Source: Pegea sp. RAD2-039
Taxonomy: Eukaryota > Chordata > Thaliacea > Salpida > Salpidae
Assembly (NCBI GenBank): GCA_034620365.1
Contig: JAQGEQ010000343.1
Location: forward strand, 248,001-312,000
Direction of reading: 5' to 3'
Length of the DNA stretch: 64,000 nt
In this document: piece by piece, positions 35,529 through 45,919 of the stretch
Position numbering within the stretch: the stretch's first letter is position 1
Layout of the letters: the number at the start of each line of letters is the position of its first letter
The notes under the pieces: model-generated
Told to the model about the DNA's origin: nothing
Seen by the model: the letters and a program-made list of their open reading frames with translations, nothing else
Databases searched by the model: none
Translations under genes and position numbers: made by a program

Positions 35529-36144
35529 TTAGACTTGAAGATAATTATTTTTTGTTATTTCTTGCAATTGCTTCAGAAAACATCGCTTAGAGCAGGATAC
35601 AGCTTTAACAGGAAAGGTTTCTCGGATAAAACCTGATTTTGGCTCTTTTCATGATCCTCGTCTAGTTACTTGCACAATTGCTATTCGTGATTCTGTAAAA
35701 ATCTTGTCACCACACGAACGAATCTCTTTTTCATCAACACAACTAAATAATTTCAAGACTAAAAGTATCTTAGCAGACAACAAACTGTTCCTGTAAGCTA
35801 CGTTATGGCGCATGTCATACAAAGATGTCATCATGATAGACTTGGACATTGATTGGCTGGTTGCCAAACTCGTATAAAGGATTTTTAAAAAACTACACAA
35901 TTTCAGAATCAATAAATTCAATATGCCGGGTGGCAAATATATTAGTTAATTAGAATAAGTAGTTAATCTTCGGTGCTCAAACATTTGATTTCATTAGTGA
36001 GATACTTTAGATTAATATTAGAAATATTAACTTGTTCAAGATTTATTAAACTGAAGAAACTTGGAAGGAACCACATTGTTGAACTACCTATATCTTGAAT
36101 TACATTGTTATTAAGATACAAATATCTTATGGAAGTGTGTAATC
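35529..36144 (-). pseudogene. Leucine-rich-repeat protein, 3' end, gamma copy 2
   Basis: The acceptor TTTTATTTCAG is followed by LHTSIRYLYLNNNVIQDIG and FSLINLEQVNISNNNLK, then LPPGILNLLILKLCSFLK and LKLFSCVDEKEIRSCGDK, IFTESRIAIVQ, ending with a TAG-type stop run and a final TAA at 35,529-35,531. Here the IRYLYLNNN codon broken in copy 1 is intact, so the copies decayed independently. Frame changes still interrupt it. Two LRR units and the cysteine finger are recognisable. Confidence 0.68.
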
Positions 36145-36938
36145 CTGAAATAAAATTAAATTCGTCATTTGCTCATAACATACAAAGATGGTACGTGCTT
36201 TGACTTGAACCTTATTGATAAAAAGGTTTAACAAATCATCAACGAAATTTCTATATCTATAAAGCAGTTATACGAATTAAATTTGTAGGTTTTGCAAATT
36301 GTAGGTTTCCCATAAAAGTAAAATGTTGATAAATAAAACCCACTAAAACAGCAAGAATTATTAACAAATTATAAGAAGGAAGTACAATAAATAAATATTT
36401 GAAATAAAATATAGTTGATTTTTTTTAAAAGAATTAAAATAATACACAAATACATCAATAAAATAACTAAAAATCAAATAAAATATTATAAAAACATCTT
36501 TACTATCAATAAAAAACTTAATACAGAAACTAATTAAACACAGCTTAGTTCATATTGAAAAATATTTTGCTTCTACAGAAATAAGTTTGTAGAAAAATAG
36601 GCCATAGCTAATTAAAATATAAGTGAAAGAAGTAAAGAGCACGTCACCAACATTTACTAAAAATCAAGAAAGGTAAAAGATGGAAAAATATTTCATGGCA
36701 ATAAAGATTTGCTTATGATGCGATGTATATGTTGTGGATAATATTATAAAATGAAAGTTGGCAACATTGTTTTATGATTGACTTGGTAAGTTGTTGACTT
36801 ACCAACCACAAAATGCTGAAAGTTAGACTCATTTTTTGAAGGCCACCACGTAAGTGCCCACCCCAAAAATTGCTACAAAAATGTTTTTATTTTTCAAACT
36901 AATTTGATAAATAATGAAATTTTAAGTTGACAAAATAA

Positions 36939-37010
36939 CTCCCCGTCGGGGAATCGAACCTCGGTCTCCCGCGTGGCAGGCGGGGATACTCACCACTATA
37001 CTAACGAGGA
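36939..37010 (-). tRNA. tRNA-Asp body with a GCC (Gly) anticodon
   Basis: On the minus strand a 72-nt cloverleaf is otherwise the tRNA-Asp of the other gamma copies: acceptor TCCTCGT/ACGGGGA and anticodon stem CCCGC/GCGGG. The loop is CTGCCAC, so the anticodon is GCC, a glycine anticodon, instead of GTC. The T-stem has one A-C mismatch (CGAGG/CCCCG). It could be a simple point mutation in a decaying copy or an anticodon-switched tRNA; expression and charging cannot be judged here. Confidence 0.75.
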
Positions 37011-37019
37011 CACAGGACA

Positions 37020-37093
37020 TGGTCACTACGGGGATCGAATCCGCGACATTCGCGTTATTAGCACGACGCTCTAACCAACTGAGCTAACCGGCC
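37020..37093 (-). tRNA. tRNA-Ile (AAT), degenerate
   Basis: 74 nt on the minus strand with anticodon AAT in loop CTAATAA and a canonical D arm (GAGCTAACC on the plus strand). The acceptor arm GGCCGGT faces AGTGACC with two mismatches, and the T-arm begins CGCGG-ATTCGAT, an altered B box. It is probably a pseudogene or weakly active. Confidence 0.65.
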
Positions 37094-37599
37094 ACGAGAG
37101 ATCATCTCAAATTTGTTATTTATTCCAAATATTTTTATTTTTATTTGAAACTTTTTCTTTCTAGGAAATTAAATGGAAACGTAGAAATTGTTTTCTTGAA
37201 TTTTCTGATTTTATTCAATTTAATATATTTTTAAGTGACTTTTACAAAGATTTATAAGTTTAATAATTACTTACTTTATATGAAGCAGATATCTTTATAT
37301 TATTGAGACAATCTATTCTATTAATTTCTAATTTTATTGCTTATCATATTCTGTTTCTTATTACTAAAAATATTTCAATTTTTTGTTATATTTATATTGA
37401 AAACCTTTTCAAGCAGATTTAATGGTTTTAAGTTCAATATTTTCGTTTTCTTTGACTGATTCTTGTTAAATTCTAAACATTTTAGTTTAATGAAGATTGT
37501 AATGGTTTCATCAAAATTAGCAATAATATTGATAATATTTTTGAATCAATATTATTGAGCTGTTGTATTTGGAGTCGATATTATGAACCAAATTATGAC

Positions 37600-38285
37600 T
37601 AGATTACCATCAACAAAATATTGATTAAAAAAATATTTAAAACATTTCAATCAATTACTGGAACCAGTTAACAGTTTTAAAGCTCTGTGTAAATATACAA
37701 ATTGAAAACTACTAAAGTTTGATTCAGCAAATAATCTTTGCTATCGAATTAAAAAAGAAAGCTAGAATAATTATTGAAATAGTCTGTTGAAACTTGTTCA
37801 ACTCTAAAAAGTGATTTAAAGCAGCTTAAAATAATTCAACTTTTAAGCTGATTTGTTTCTTTATATAAATGTCGATTAGTTTAGTGTTTGTGGTGTAAGT
37901 TTGCTAATAAATTATTTCGTCAAAAAAAATTTTCTCTGAAATTTTCTCATGTTAGCTATTTTTTACTTAACAGTTTTTATCTAAATTATCTAAATACCAT
38001 TTTTTTAGCATATATATGATTTAATATAATTGAAGAGATGGGAAAATATCAGAATGATGCAACTTTGAAACAAGTGGTTAGAGAGTTTGAAGATCAAAGT
38101 AACAAGATGATAAATTTATATTTGAATGTTTAAATCAAGAGATGTTTATAGTATTAAGAAAATAACTAAAGTAATTTAGCAACATATTTATGTATGCGGT
38201 AAAATACAATTCTGATATGCAGTTCAAACGTTAACGCTTTTTATCTATTTTTATATAAAATATTTTCTCAATAAAATTTGTAACC
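37600..38285 (+). repeat. Outer arm and terminal unit before RAD54 copy E
   Basis: The arm includes TTGAAACTTGTTCAACTCT near 37,786. The terminal unit begins at about 37,840 (GTTTAGTGTTTGTGGTGTAA near 37,881), and the tip variant TATGTATGCGGTAAAAT is at 38,188. A short low-copy stretch then leads to the tRNA-Glu. Confidence 0.68.
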
Positions 38286-38290
38286 GCAAG

Positions 38291-38362
38291 TCCCAGGTTG
38301 TCTGGTGGTTAGGATTTGTGGCTCTCATCCACGCGGCCTGGGTTCGATTCCCGCTCTAGGAA
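38291..38362 (+). pseudogene. tRNA-Glu (CTC) pseudogene, copy E
   Basis: A 72-nt match with anticodon CTC in loop CTCTCAT. The acceptor 3' strand is TCTAGGA, which breaks a pair; the D arm has TTGTCTGG for TGGTCTAG, and the T-stem is weakened. It lies 40 bp upstream of the RAD54 E exon, as in the other copies. Confidence 0.7.
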
Positions 38363-38402
38363 CTTTTTTTTTACAATTTTTTTTTTACAAATTTTTTTTT
38401 AG

Positions 38403-39383
38403 CCGGATTTATCTGGCACAATGATGTTAGAGAAATTACTGATGGCAACAACTCGTTCAATAAATGATGATAAATACGTGATTGTATCAAATTACACGCA
38501 AACGCTCGATTTATGTGAAAAATTGTGCCGTATGAGGAAGTAGAGAACTTGATGATGATGAATTTCAATCAACATTTTGTTGTCAGATACGGATATGTAA
38601 GATTAGATGGAAGTATGACTATTAAAAAACGATCAAAAATCGTAGAACGATTTAATGATCCAGCATCTCAAGATTTTGTGTTTATGCTAAGTAGTAAAGC
38701 AGGAGGGTACGATAAACAGTGTTTCCAAACAAAAAATTAAAAAAAAAATCAAATTTTTAGATGCGGTTTAAATTTGATTGGTGCAAATCGGTTAGTTATG
38801 TTTGATCCTGATTGAAATCCTGCTAACGACGTACAAGCCATGGCTAGAGTGTGGAGAAACGGTCAAAAAAAAACCTTGTTACATTTACAGGTTAAAAGTT
38901 TATAAAAAAATCAATTGAAAACTCTGAAAATTAAAATGACCGAGAATGGCTTCTTGCAGATTACTCGCAACTTCAAGTATTGAAGAGAAAATATTTCAGC
39001 GCCAAGCTCATAAAAAGTCACTTTCGTGGTGTGTAGTGGACCATGAAGAAAATGTAGCTAGACATTTCTCATGGGATCAGCTACTTCAGTTGTTTTCACC
39101 GCTCGACGACACGATGACTTCATGTAGAAGCTACACTCATTCAACACAAAGGTCTGTTGGTATCGCGTCAATGACGTCATCAACGCGTTACAGTTGCGTC
39201 AATTGTGTGCAAGTGCGCCCTCCACCGGCTACTGCTGATTGTAATTCAGATTTATCGGATTGGAATCACTCATATTCAGTGAGACACATTCCGGATGACA
39301 TTATCCGTCGCGTCTGGGACCCTTCTGGGGCAAGTTTCGCCTTTCACCAGATCTCGTATATCATGCAACGAAAAACAGTTTGA
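38403..39383 (+). pseudogene. RAD54L: RAD54 3' exons, most complete copy (E)
   Basis: All the C-terminal exons are here in order: [19 protein letters not shown] ... [16 protein letters not shown]; a 47-bp intron; [40 protein letters not shown]; an intron of about 55 bp; [17 protein letters not shown] ... ANDVQAMARVWRNGQ; a 69-bp intron; [20 protein letters not shown] ... ARHFSWDQLLQLFSPLDD; a 43-bp intron; and CVNCVQVRPPPATADC ... FAFHQISY to TGA at 39,381-39,383. This spans SNF2 helicase motifs IV-VI and the RAD54-specific tail, about 290 residues. The two breaks I see are a TGA for the W of DPDWNP and an extra A in the QKK run. The N-terminal ATPase half is absent, so it cannot act as RAD54. 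Confidence 0.93.
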
Positions 39384-40190
39384 TGACGTCATCATCTCGC
39401 GATATTTTTGTCTTTAATTTTTGATAGTAAAATAAAAAATGAAAAAAGTTGTAAACACTGTTTTAGGATAATTTTTTTACTAGTATATAATAACTATATA
39501 TAATATTTTTTTACTTTAGTAGTTTACGATTTTTAACAATTCTTTTAAAGAAAAGTTTTTGATATAATAGTTTCAAATAAAGTACTTTTTTATGCAAACA
39601 AACAGAATATATTTTTATTTAAAGTCAAATTTATTTCTAACTTTGATGTTCTTCTTGATATTTTACTTTTTTTAGTAATTTTCAATTCTATTGTTTAAAT
39701 ATCTTTTTTATTTTAATAGGTTTTCGATTTGAAATATTTTGATATTATAATTTATATTTATTATTTACAGTTTTTGTAAGTTGAATTTATAAAAAGTTTT
39801 TTTAAATAAAGTATCATTAAAAATTTATTTATTTTTGTTACTTAAAATGTCAAAAGTTTACTTTGAAATGACTTAAATTTCAATAATTATTAGTAATTTT
39901 GAAATTATGTTTAATACTAAATAAAATTTCTTTAATTTTAACTTTAATTTTTGTTAAATCTATCAAACTAATTTTTATTTTTATTAAAAAATTTAAGGAA
40001 AATATTATTTGATTGTTAAACGTTGTGTAAACGTACCAATTAAACAATGCTGTATATTGATTCGGCAAATAATCTTTATCTTTTAAATAAAAGAAGAAAA
40101 TTTCAGTTTAATCTTGAAATAGTTTGTTGAAACTTGTTCAACTCCAAAATCTATCAAACATATTTGCACATATGAAGGATTTCTTGAACA
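39384..40190 (+). repeat. RAD54 downstream flank joined to an outer arm
   Basis: 39,384-39,940 is the RAD54 3' flank, opening with a TGACGTCA palindrome at the stop codon and AT-rich beyond. At about 39,935 it switches to an outer arm (TTAACTTTAATTTTTGTTAA, then TTGAAACTTGTTCAACTCC near 40,128). The same switch occurs at about 24,080 in the palindrome's right arm, so E and C share this junction. Confidence 0.65.
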
Positions 40191-40632
40191 TTTTTACGCT
40201 GATTTTTCACTTTATATAAATTTTGATTAGTTTAGTGTTTGTGGTGTAGATTTGCTAATCAATTATTTCGTTATAAAATATTTTCTTAATTGACTCCTTT
40301 TAGCTACTTTTTACATAAAAGTTTTTATCTAAATTATCTAAATACCATTTTTTTAGAAACTATTTGATACAATATAAATGGATAAGAGATTGGAAAATAG
40401 CAAGATGAAGCAACTTTGAGACAAGTGCTTAGAGATTTTGAAGATCTAAATAACATGAAGATAAAATTATATTTAAATCTTTAAATCAAGAGATATTTAT
40501 AGTATTAAGAAAGGCACTAAGATAATTTTGCAACACATTTACGTATGCGGTAAAATACACTTCTGATATGTAGTTCAAACATTACAGCTTTTTATCTATT
40601 TTTATATAAAAATATTCAATTGAAGAAAAAGA

Positions 40633-40703
40633 GTTACAATAGTCTAGTTGTTAGGATTCTTGGCTTTCACCCACGCGGCCCGGGTTGATTCCCGCTCTGG
40701 GAA
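40633..40703 (+). pseudogene. tRNA-Glu pseudogene, copy F (anticodon TTC)
   Basis: The most decayed full-length tRNA-Glu copy. The 5' acceptor strand is lost (TTACAATAG), the anticodon loop is CTTTCAC and so reads TTC, and the T-loop has lost one base (GGGTTGATTCCC). It lies 25 bp upstream of the RAD54 F exon acceptor. Confidence 0.7.
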
Positions 40704-40728
40704 CTTTGTTTTAACAATTTTGTTTCAG

Positions 40729-40985
40729 CCGGATTTATCTGGTAAAATGATGCTAGTGGATTTATTGATGGCAGCAACTCGTTCAATAAATGATGATAAA
40801 TACGTGATTGTATCAAATTACACGCAAACGCTCGATTTATGTGAAAAATTGTGCCGTATGAGGAGGTAGAGAACTTGATGATGATGAATTTCAATCAACA
40901 TTTTGTTGTCAGATACGGATATGTAAGATTAGATGGAAGTATGACTATTAAAAAAAGATATAACATCGTAGAACAAATTGTATAA
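40729..40985 (+). pseudogene. RAD54L: RAD54 fragment, copy F
   Basis: After the acceptor TTTGTTTCAG it reads [40 protein letters not shown] and LCRMRR, which is the best preserved version of this exon. The 47-bp intron and [15 protein letters not shown] follow, then the break shared with copies A and D. The adjoining flank carries CTGCGCAGTTCTAGAGAAAG. The frame is lost after IKKR. Confidence 0.88.
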
Positions 40986-43016
40986 TTCTTGTTGAAAATT
41001 TCTGTTTTTTATTTGGAAGCTTTAAAAAGTTTCTGCGCAGTTCTAGAGAAAGACCAAAATTGGCCAAAATATTTATTTTCTCAATTCTAAATGTTTTTAT
41101 AACAATTCTTTTAAAGAACAGTTTTTATATAATTGTTTCAAATGAAATCTTTTTTTATGCATACAAACAGAATATATTTTTATTTAAAGTCAAATTTTTT
41201 TTAACTTTTATGTTCTTCTTGATATTTTACTTTTTTAGTTCTTTTTAATTCTATAGTTTAAATATCTTTTTTATTTTAATAAATTTTTGATTTGAAAATT
41301 TTAGATATTATAATTTATATTTATTATTTACAGTTTTTGTAAGTTGAATATATAAAAAGTTTTTTTAAACAAAGTATCATTAAAAATTTATTGATTTATT
41401 TTGTCTTAAAATGTCAAAAGTTTACTTTGAAATGACTTAAATTTCAATAATTATTTGTAATTTTGAAATTATGTTTAATACTAAATAAAATTTCTTTGAA
41501 TAATATTACAAAATTCTATTTAAAATTTCTTCTATAAGATTTTTCAAATCGTTCCTTACAATATCTTCTTTTAAAAGCTTTTAACATTGAAATTAAAAAG
41601 ATGTTATCAATTTATATTGACTAATATTAAGAAAAATTAAGGTATTGTCAAACAATTATTTGAAAACTTACTGTATAGTTATGAGAAAGTTTGTGTTGCG
41701 TAATTTTTCATTAATTCCATTTTTAGATTATGTGTGAATTGAAAGCTGCTTACTAAGTAAATGTTGAAATGTTTTGAATTATTATTTATTTTAATAAGTA
41801 ACTTTTTAAAAAAGCCATTTTGTCGGGTGTTGCTACGCTAGTTGTTTGTTTGGTTGACGAACGTTTGGTTGAGTAAAGCAGGAGGTTAAATCTAGTAAAT
41901 TTTTACCGCATACGTAAATGTGTTGCTTGATTTTTATATTACTATTCTTAATACTGTTAATAGCTCTTGGTTTAAAGATTCAAATATAATTTTATTTTCT
42001 TGTTATTTGATCTTTTAACTCTCTAACTGCTTGTCTCAAAGTTGTATCATTCTGATATTTTCCCATCTCTTATCCATTTATATTATATAAAATATTTGCT
42101 AAAAAAATGGCATTTACATAATTTAGATAAAAACTGTTAAGTAAAAAATAGCTAACAGGAGAAAATTTCAGAGAACATTTTTTTTGACGAAATAATTTAT
42201 TAGCAAACTTACACCACAAACACTAAGCTAATCGACATTTATATAAAGAAACAAATCAGCTTAAATGTTTGAATTATTTTAAGCTCCATTAAGTCACTTT
42301 TTAGAGTTGAACAAGTTTCAACAGACTATTTCAATAATTATTCTAGCTTTCTTCTTTAATTCGATAGCACAGATTATTTGCTGAATCAAAATTTAGTAGT
42401 TTTCAATTTGTACCTTTACACAGAACTTTAAAACTGTTAACTGGTTCCAGTAATTGATTGAAATGTTGTCAATATTTTTTCAATCAATGTTTTGTTGATG
42501 GTAATCTAGTCAGAGTTTGGTTCATAATATCGACTCCAAATACAACAGCTCAATAGCAATAATTCACAAATATTATTAATATTATTGCTAATATTGATGA
42601 AACCATTACAATCTTCATTAAACTAAAATGTTTAAAATTTAACAAGAATCAGTCAAAGAAAACCAAAATATTGAACTTACAACCATTAAATCTGCTTGAA
42701 AAGGTTATGAATAAAAATATAACAAAAAATTGAAATATTTTTAGTAATAAGAAACAGAATAAGATAAGCCTTAAAATTTGAAATTGATAAAATAGATTGT
42801 ATTAATAATATAAAGATATCTACTTCATATAAAATATATGTAATTATTAAACCTATAAATCTTTGTAAAAGTCACTTAAAAATATCTTAAATTGAATAAA
42901 ATCAGAGAATTCAAGAAAACAATTTCTACGTTTCCATTTAATTTCCTAGAAAGAAAAAGTTTCAAATAAAAGTAAAAATATTTGGAATAAATAACAAATT
43001 TGAGACGATCTTTCGT

Positions 43017-43090
43017 GGCCGGTTAGCTCAGTTGGTTAAAGCGTCGTGCTAATAACGCGAATGTCGCGTGTTCGATCCCCGTACTGACCA
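43017..43090 (+). tRNA. tRNA-Ile (AAT), slightly degenerate
   Basis: 74 nt with anticodon AAT in loop CTAATAA. The acceptor GGCCGGT/ACTGACC has one C-A mismatch. The T-arm CGCGT-GTTCGAT-CCCCG has a weakened stem. The A box (TAGCTCAGTTGG) is canonical. It may still be transcribed. Confidence 0.72.
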
Positions 43091-43099
43091 TGTCCTGTG

Positions 43100-43171
43100 T
43101 CCTCGTTAGTATAGTGGTGAGTATCCCCGCCTGTCACGCGGGAGACCGGGGTTTGATTCCCAGACGGGGAG
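43100..43171 (+). tRNA. tRNA-Asp (GTC), degenerate T-arm
   Basis: 72 nt with anticodon GTC and acceptor TCCTCGT/ACGGGGA. The T-arm is CGGGG-TTTGATT-CCCAG: the B-box C is changed to T and one stem pair is lost. It lies 9 bp downstream of tRNA-Ile, as in all four gamma copies. Confidence 0.72.
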
Positions 43172-43919
43172 TTTATTTTGTCAACTTAAAATTTCATCAT
43201 TTATGAAATTTTTCTGAAAATAAAAACATTTTTTTAGGAATTTTTGGGGTGGGAACTTACGTGGTGGCCTTCAAGAAATGAGTCTAACTTTCAGCATTTT
43301 GTTTTTGGTAAGTTAACAGCTTACCAAGTCAATCAGAAAACAATGTTGCCAACTTTCACTTTATAATGTTATCCACAACATATACATCCCATCCTAAGCA
43401 AATCTTTATTGCCATGAAATATTTTCCCATCTTTTTCCTTTTTTGATTATTAGTAAATGTTGGTGACGTGCTCTTTACTTCTTTCAATTATATTTTAATT
43501 AGCTATGGCCTATTTTTCTACAAACTTATTTCAGTAGAAGCAAAATATTTATCAATATGAACTAAGTTGTGTTTACTTAGTATCTGTATTATCTTTTTTA
43601 TTAATAGTAAAGATATTTTTTAGAATTTTTTATTTGATTTTTAGTGATTTTATTGATGTATTTATGGATGATTTTAACTCTTTTCAAAAAATCAATTATA
43701 TTTTACTTCAAATACTTATTTATTATATTTCCTTCTTTTATTTTGAGAAAATCGATTGTATTTTTTCTACGTATATTTTCTTGTTTTACGTTAATTATGT
43801 TTTTTTTTAAAGAAATCTTAATTTTTATGGTTGACTATTTGATTCTAAAATATATTCTCTTCTAGAACAATAAAAATTTATTTTTTACAAACTGCTGAGT
43901 TTATTTTTTGTGTTGAAAA

Positions 43920-44157
43920 TTAAATATTTTCCAGTGAATTAAGGATAGACAGATTTAGACAACTTAAACAGATTTGCTTGAACAAATTATTGACAACATT
44001 ATCTAATACACTATCATTATTTTCAAATAGTTTACATAAACTACAATTCATTTTCAGATCAATAACCTCAATATTGTATAAACGAAATTTTTAAATATTT
44101 GTTATAGTCATTTATTACTTTCATTATTATCTCTTTTTGTATTAGTGATTTCAAGAT
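43920..44157 (-). pseudogene. CxxC-containing gene end, gamma copy 3
   Basis: On the minus strand the end reads TNLFKLSK-type sequence to LNSLENI and a TAA at 43,920-43,922. The upstream part has the paired-cysteine region in a broken frame. It stops abruptly at about 44,157, where the sequence changes to another block. Confidence 0.4.
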
Positions 44158-44159
44158 TT

Positions 44160-44930
44160 CAATCTTTATTAAGATAAGTAAATCATATAAAAGAGAAACT
44201 TTTAATTTACATTTTCTTACGCATCCCAAAAGTAAAAACTCGCATCAGAAAGTTTATAATTATCTTCTCTTTCATGTATTAGTCTTCACTTACAGAAAAT
44301 TTTTTGATGTCATCTTTCTTGATTGTGTTAACTACGTTGGCCTGCATTGAACAATTTACTATGTAATTTGAGAAGCATCAAATTTTAATATAAATATTAA
44401 CTTATTAATAATAACTTCAATCAGTTTTATATGTAACTGATAAACAAAAGTTAAATAACGAAACTTACCGGTATGCTTTCAAAACTTGTATTCCTAGGTT
44501 CTTCATCTGGGATACTTTGATCCTGAAAAAATCGATTGAGATTCAAATGAAGTTGAGAGCAAAAATTTTATTAGTTTCATTTTGAAGATTTAATTTATAA
44601 AAGTTGTCTAAAGTAGTGACAATAATTATAGTACTTTAATTTTGTCACAGAAATATCAAATAAAGTTTATATTTAAATCAGATAAAAACATATAAAGTAA
44701 AAGAATTCTAATATCAACATTAAATCACAACTAACTGGCTTCCTTTCAACATTTTGAATATTTTTATTATCATCTACGGTTTGTTTTTGAAAAAATATTA
44801 TAATAATTATTCTTTTTTGCAAACATCAGATTAAAAGCAGCAGAATTACAAACATTAAATTATTACGTAATAATTTCTTCCCCATTTAAACTTTTAATAA
44901 AAATGGCAATTAGTTTGACTAATTTAACAA
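44160..44930 (-). pseudogene. Captured host exons, unidentified gene
   Basis: Two exons with good splice sites lie on the minus strand. At 44,469-44,522 the acceptor TTTTTTCAG, then DQSIPDEEPRNTSFESIP, then donor CCG|GTAAGTTT make a 54-bp phase-0 exon. At about 44,290-44,337 ANVVNTIKKDDIKKFS ends at |GTAAGTGAAG. A possible further upstream exon (DDNKNIQNVERKP) is near 44,750-44,790. The second exon recurs at 33,310-33,372. The acidic, Ser-rich first peptide suggests a linker region. I cannot name the gene. Confidence 0.5.
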
Positions 44931-44939
44931 CAAATTGAA

Positions 44940-45905
44940 GTTGTATAAAAAAGCTACTAAAAAAAAGATTGGTTGATAATTAAGTAAACTTGTTTATAAA
45001 GTATAAAAATTAAGTAATATAAAAGTTGTTTTTATGAAAAAGTATATAGAAACAAATGAATGAAACTCATAACCGTTTGAACCCCTTAACTGTTAATAGT
45101 CTGAATCACACCTGTGGTGTAAACGAAGAAAAGAGCCAATAAAAAGCTGCTGTGGGCAACACTATAATTGATCTTTGGATAGTAAATTGTTAAGAGTTAA
45201 ATCACTTTACCTAAAATGTCGCCAAATAAAGCCTCAGTTAGTAGTAGAAGGAGCTGCTGGATATTGAGCTGATATTATGAACCGAACCCTGACTTGATTA
45301 CCATCAACAAAACATTGATAAAAAAAATAACTTAAATTATTTGCTGGAAGCATTTAAGAGTTTTAAAGTTCGGTGTATAAACACAAATAAAAAACTACTA
45401 AATGTTAACTCTACGAATAATCCTTAATAAATAAAAAAATATATTTTAGATTTAATATTCAAATAGTCTGTTGAAACTTGTTCAACTCCAAAAATTGAAG
45501 AATCTACGACATATTAAGTCTGAATTTCCCATGCTGAATTTTTCTTTAGATAAATTTCTAGTAGTTTAGTGTTTGTGGTGTAAATTTGCTAATAAATTAT
45601 TTCGTCACGGAAAATTTTCTGAATTCATTTTTGCTAGCTACTGTTTACTTAAACGTTTTTATTTAAATTATCTAAAAATATTTTTATTATAAATTTATGA
45701 TTTAATATAATTGAAGAGATGGGAAAATATCAGAATGATGCAACTTTGAGACAAGTGGTTAGAGAGTTTGAAGATCAAAATAACACGATGATAAAATTAT
45801 ATTTGAATCTTTAAATCAAGAGATCTATATTTATAAGAAGAGCACTAAAATAGTTTAGTAACACATTTACGTATGCGGCAAAATACATTTTTGAAATTGA
45901 ATTTG
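44940..45905 (+). repeat. Delta block fragment, arm and terminal unit
   Basis: 44,940-45,290 matches 1,690-2,000 (landmark AAGCTGCTGTGGGCAACACT near 45,149). An outer arm (45,300-45,500) and a terminal unit with tip TACGTATGCGGCAAAAT at 45,869 follow. A few bases later the sequence joins a RAD54 flank remnant. Confidence 0.68.
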
Positions 45906-45919
45906 AGTTTTGGGAACTT

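Larger units (their letters stand above)
34900..37600 (-). repeat. Gamma block, copy 2 (inverted)
   Basis: The reverse complement of copy 1: the CxxC fragment (+) at 35,080-35,323, the LRR gene end (-), the conserved spacer, then tRNA-Asp-like and tRNA-Ile on the minus strand, and the arm at 37,500-37,820. It extends the spacer with about 200 bp (36,365-36,560) not seen in copy 1 but partly present in copy 3 near 43,545-43,670. Confidence 0.75.
40196..42262 (+). mobile_element. Best full-length fold-back element, carrying RAD54 copy F
   Basis: The left terminal unit 40,196-40,560 starts ACGCTGATTT, contains GTTTAGTGTTTGTGGTGTAG, and ends at tip TTTACGTATGCGGTAAAAT. The right unit 41,898-42,262 is its inverted counterpart, TTTTACCGCATACGTAAATG through ACCACAAACACTAAGC to AATCAGCTT. 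Both are about 365 bp. The 1.34 kb cargo holds a tRNA-Glu relic, two RAD54 exons and the RAD54 flank. Beyond both ends weaker inverted similarity continues (AACTTGTTCAACTCC / GAGTTGAACAAGTT). No transposase is encoded, so any mobility would need an enzyme supplied elsewhere. Confidence 0.75.
42300..44160 (+). repeat. Gamma block, copy 3 (internally deleted)
   Basis: The arm (42,300-42,560), spacer, tRNA-Ile/Asp pair and conserved spacer to about 43,540 match copy 1. The LRR fragment is missing: at about 43,745 the sequence jumps to GAGAAAATCGATTGTATTTT, which in copy 1 lies downstream of the LRR stop. The CxxC fragment relic on the minus strand follows (43,920-44,157). Confidence 0.72.
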
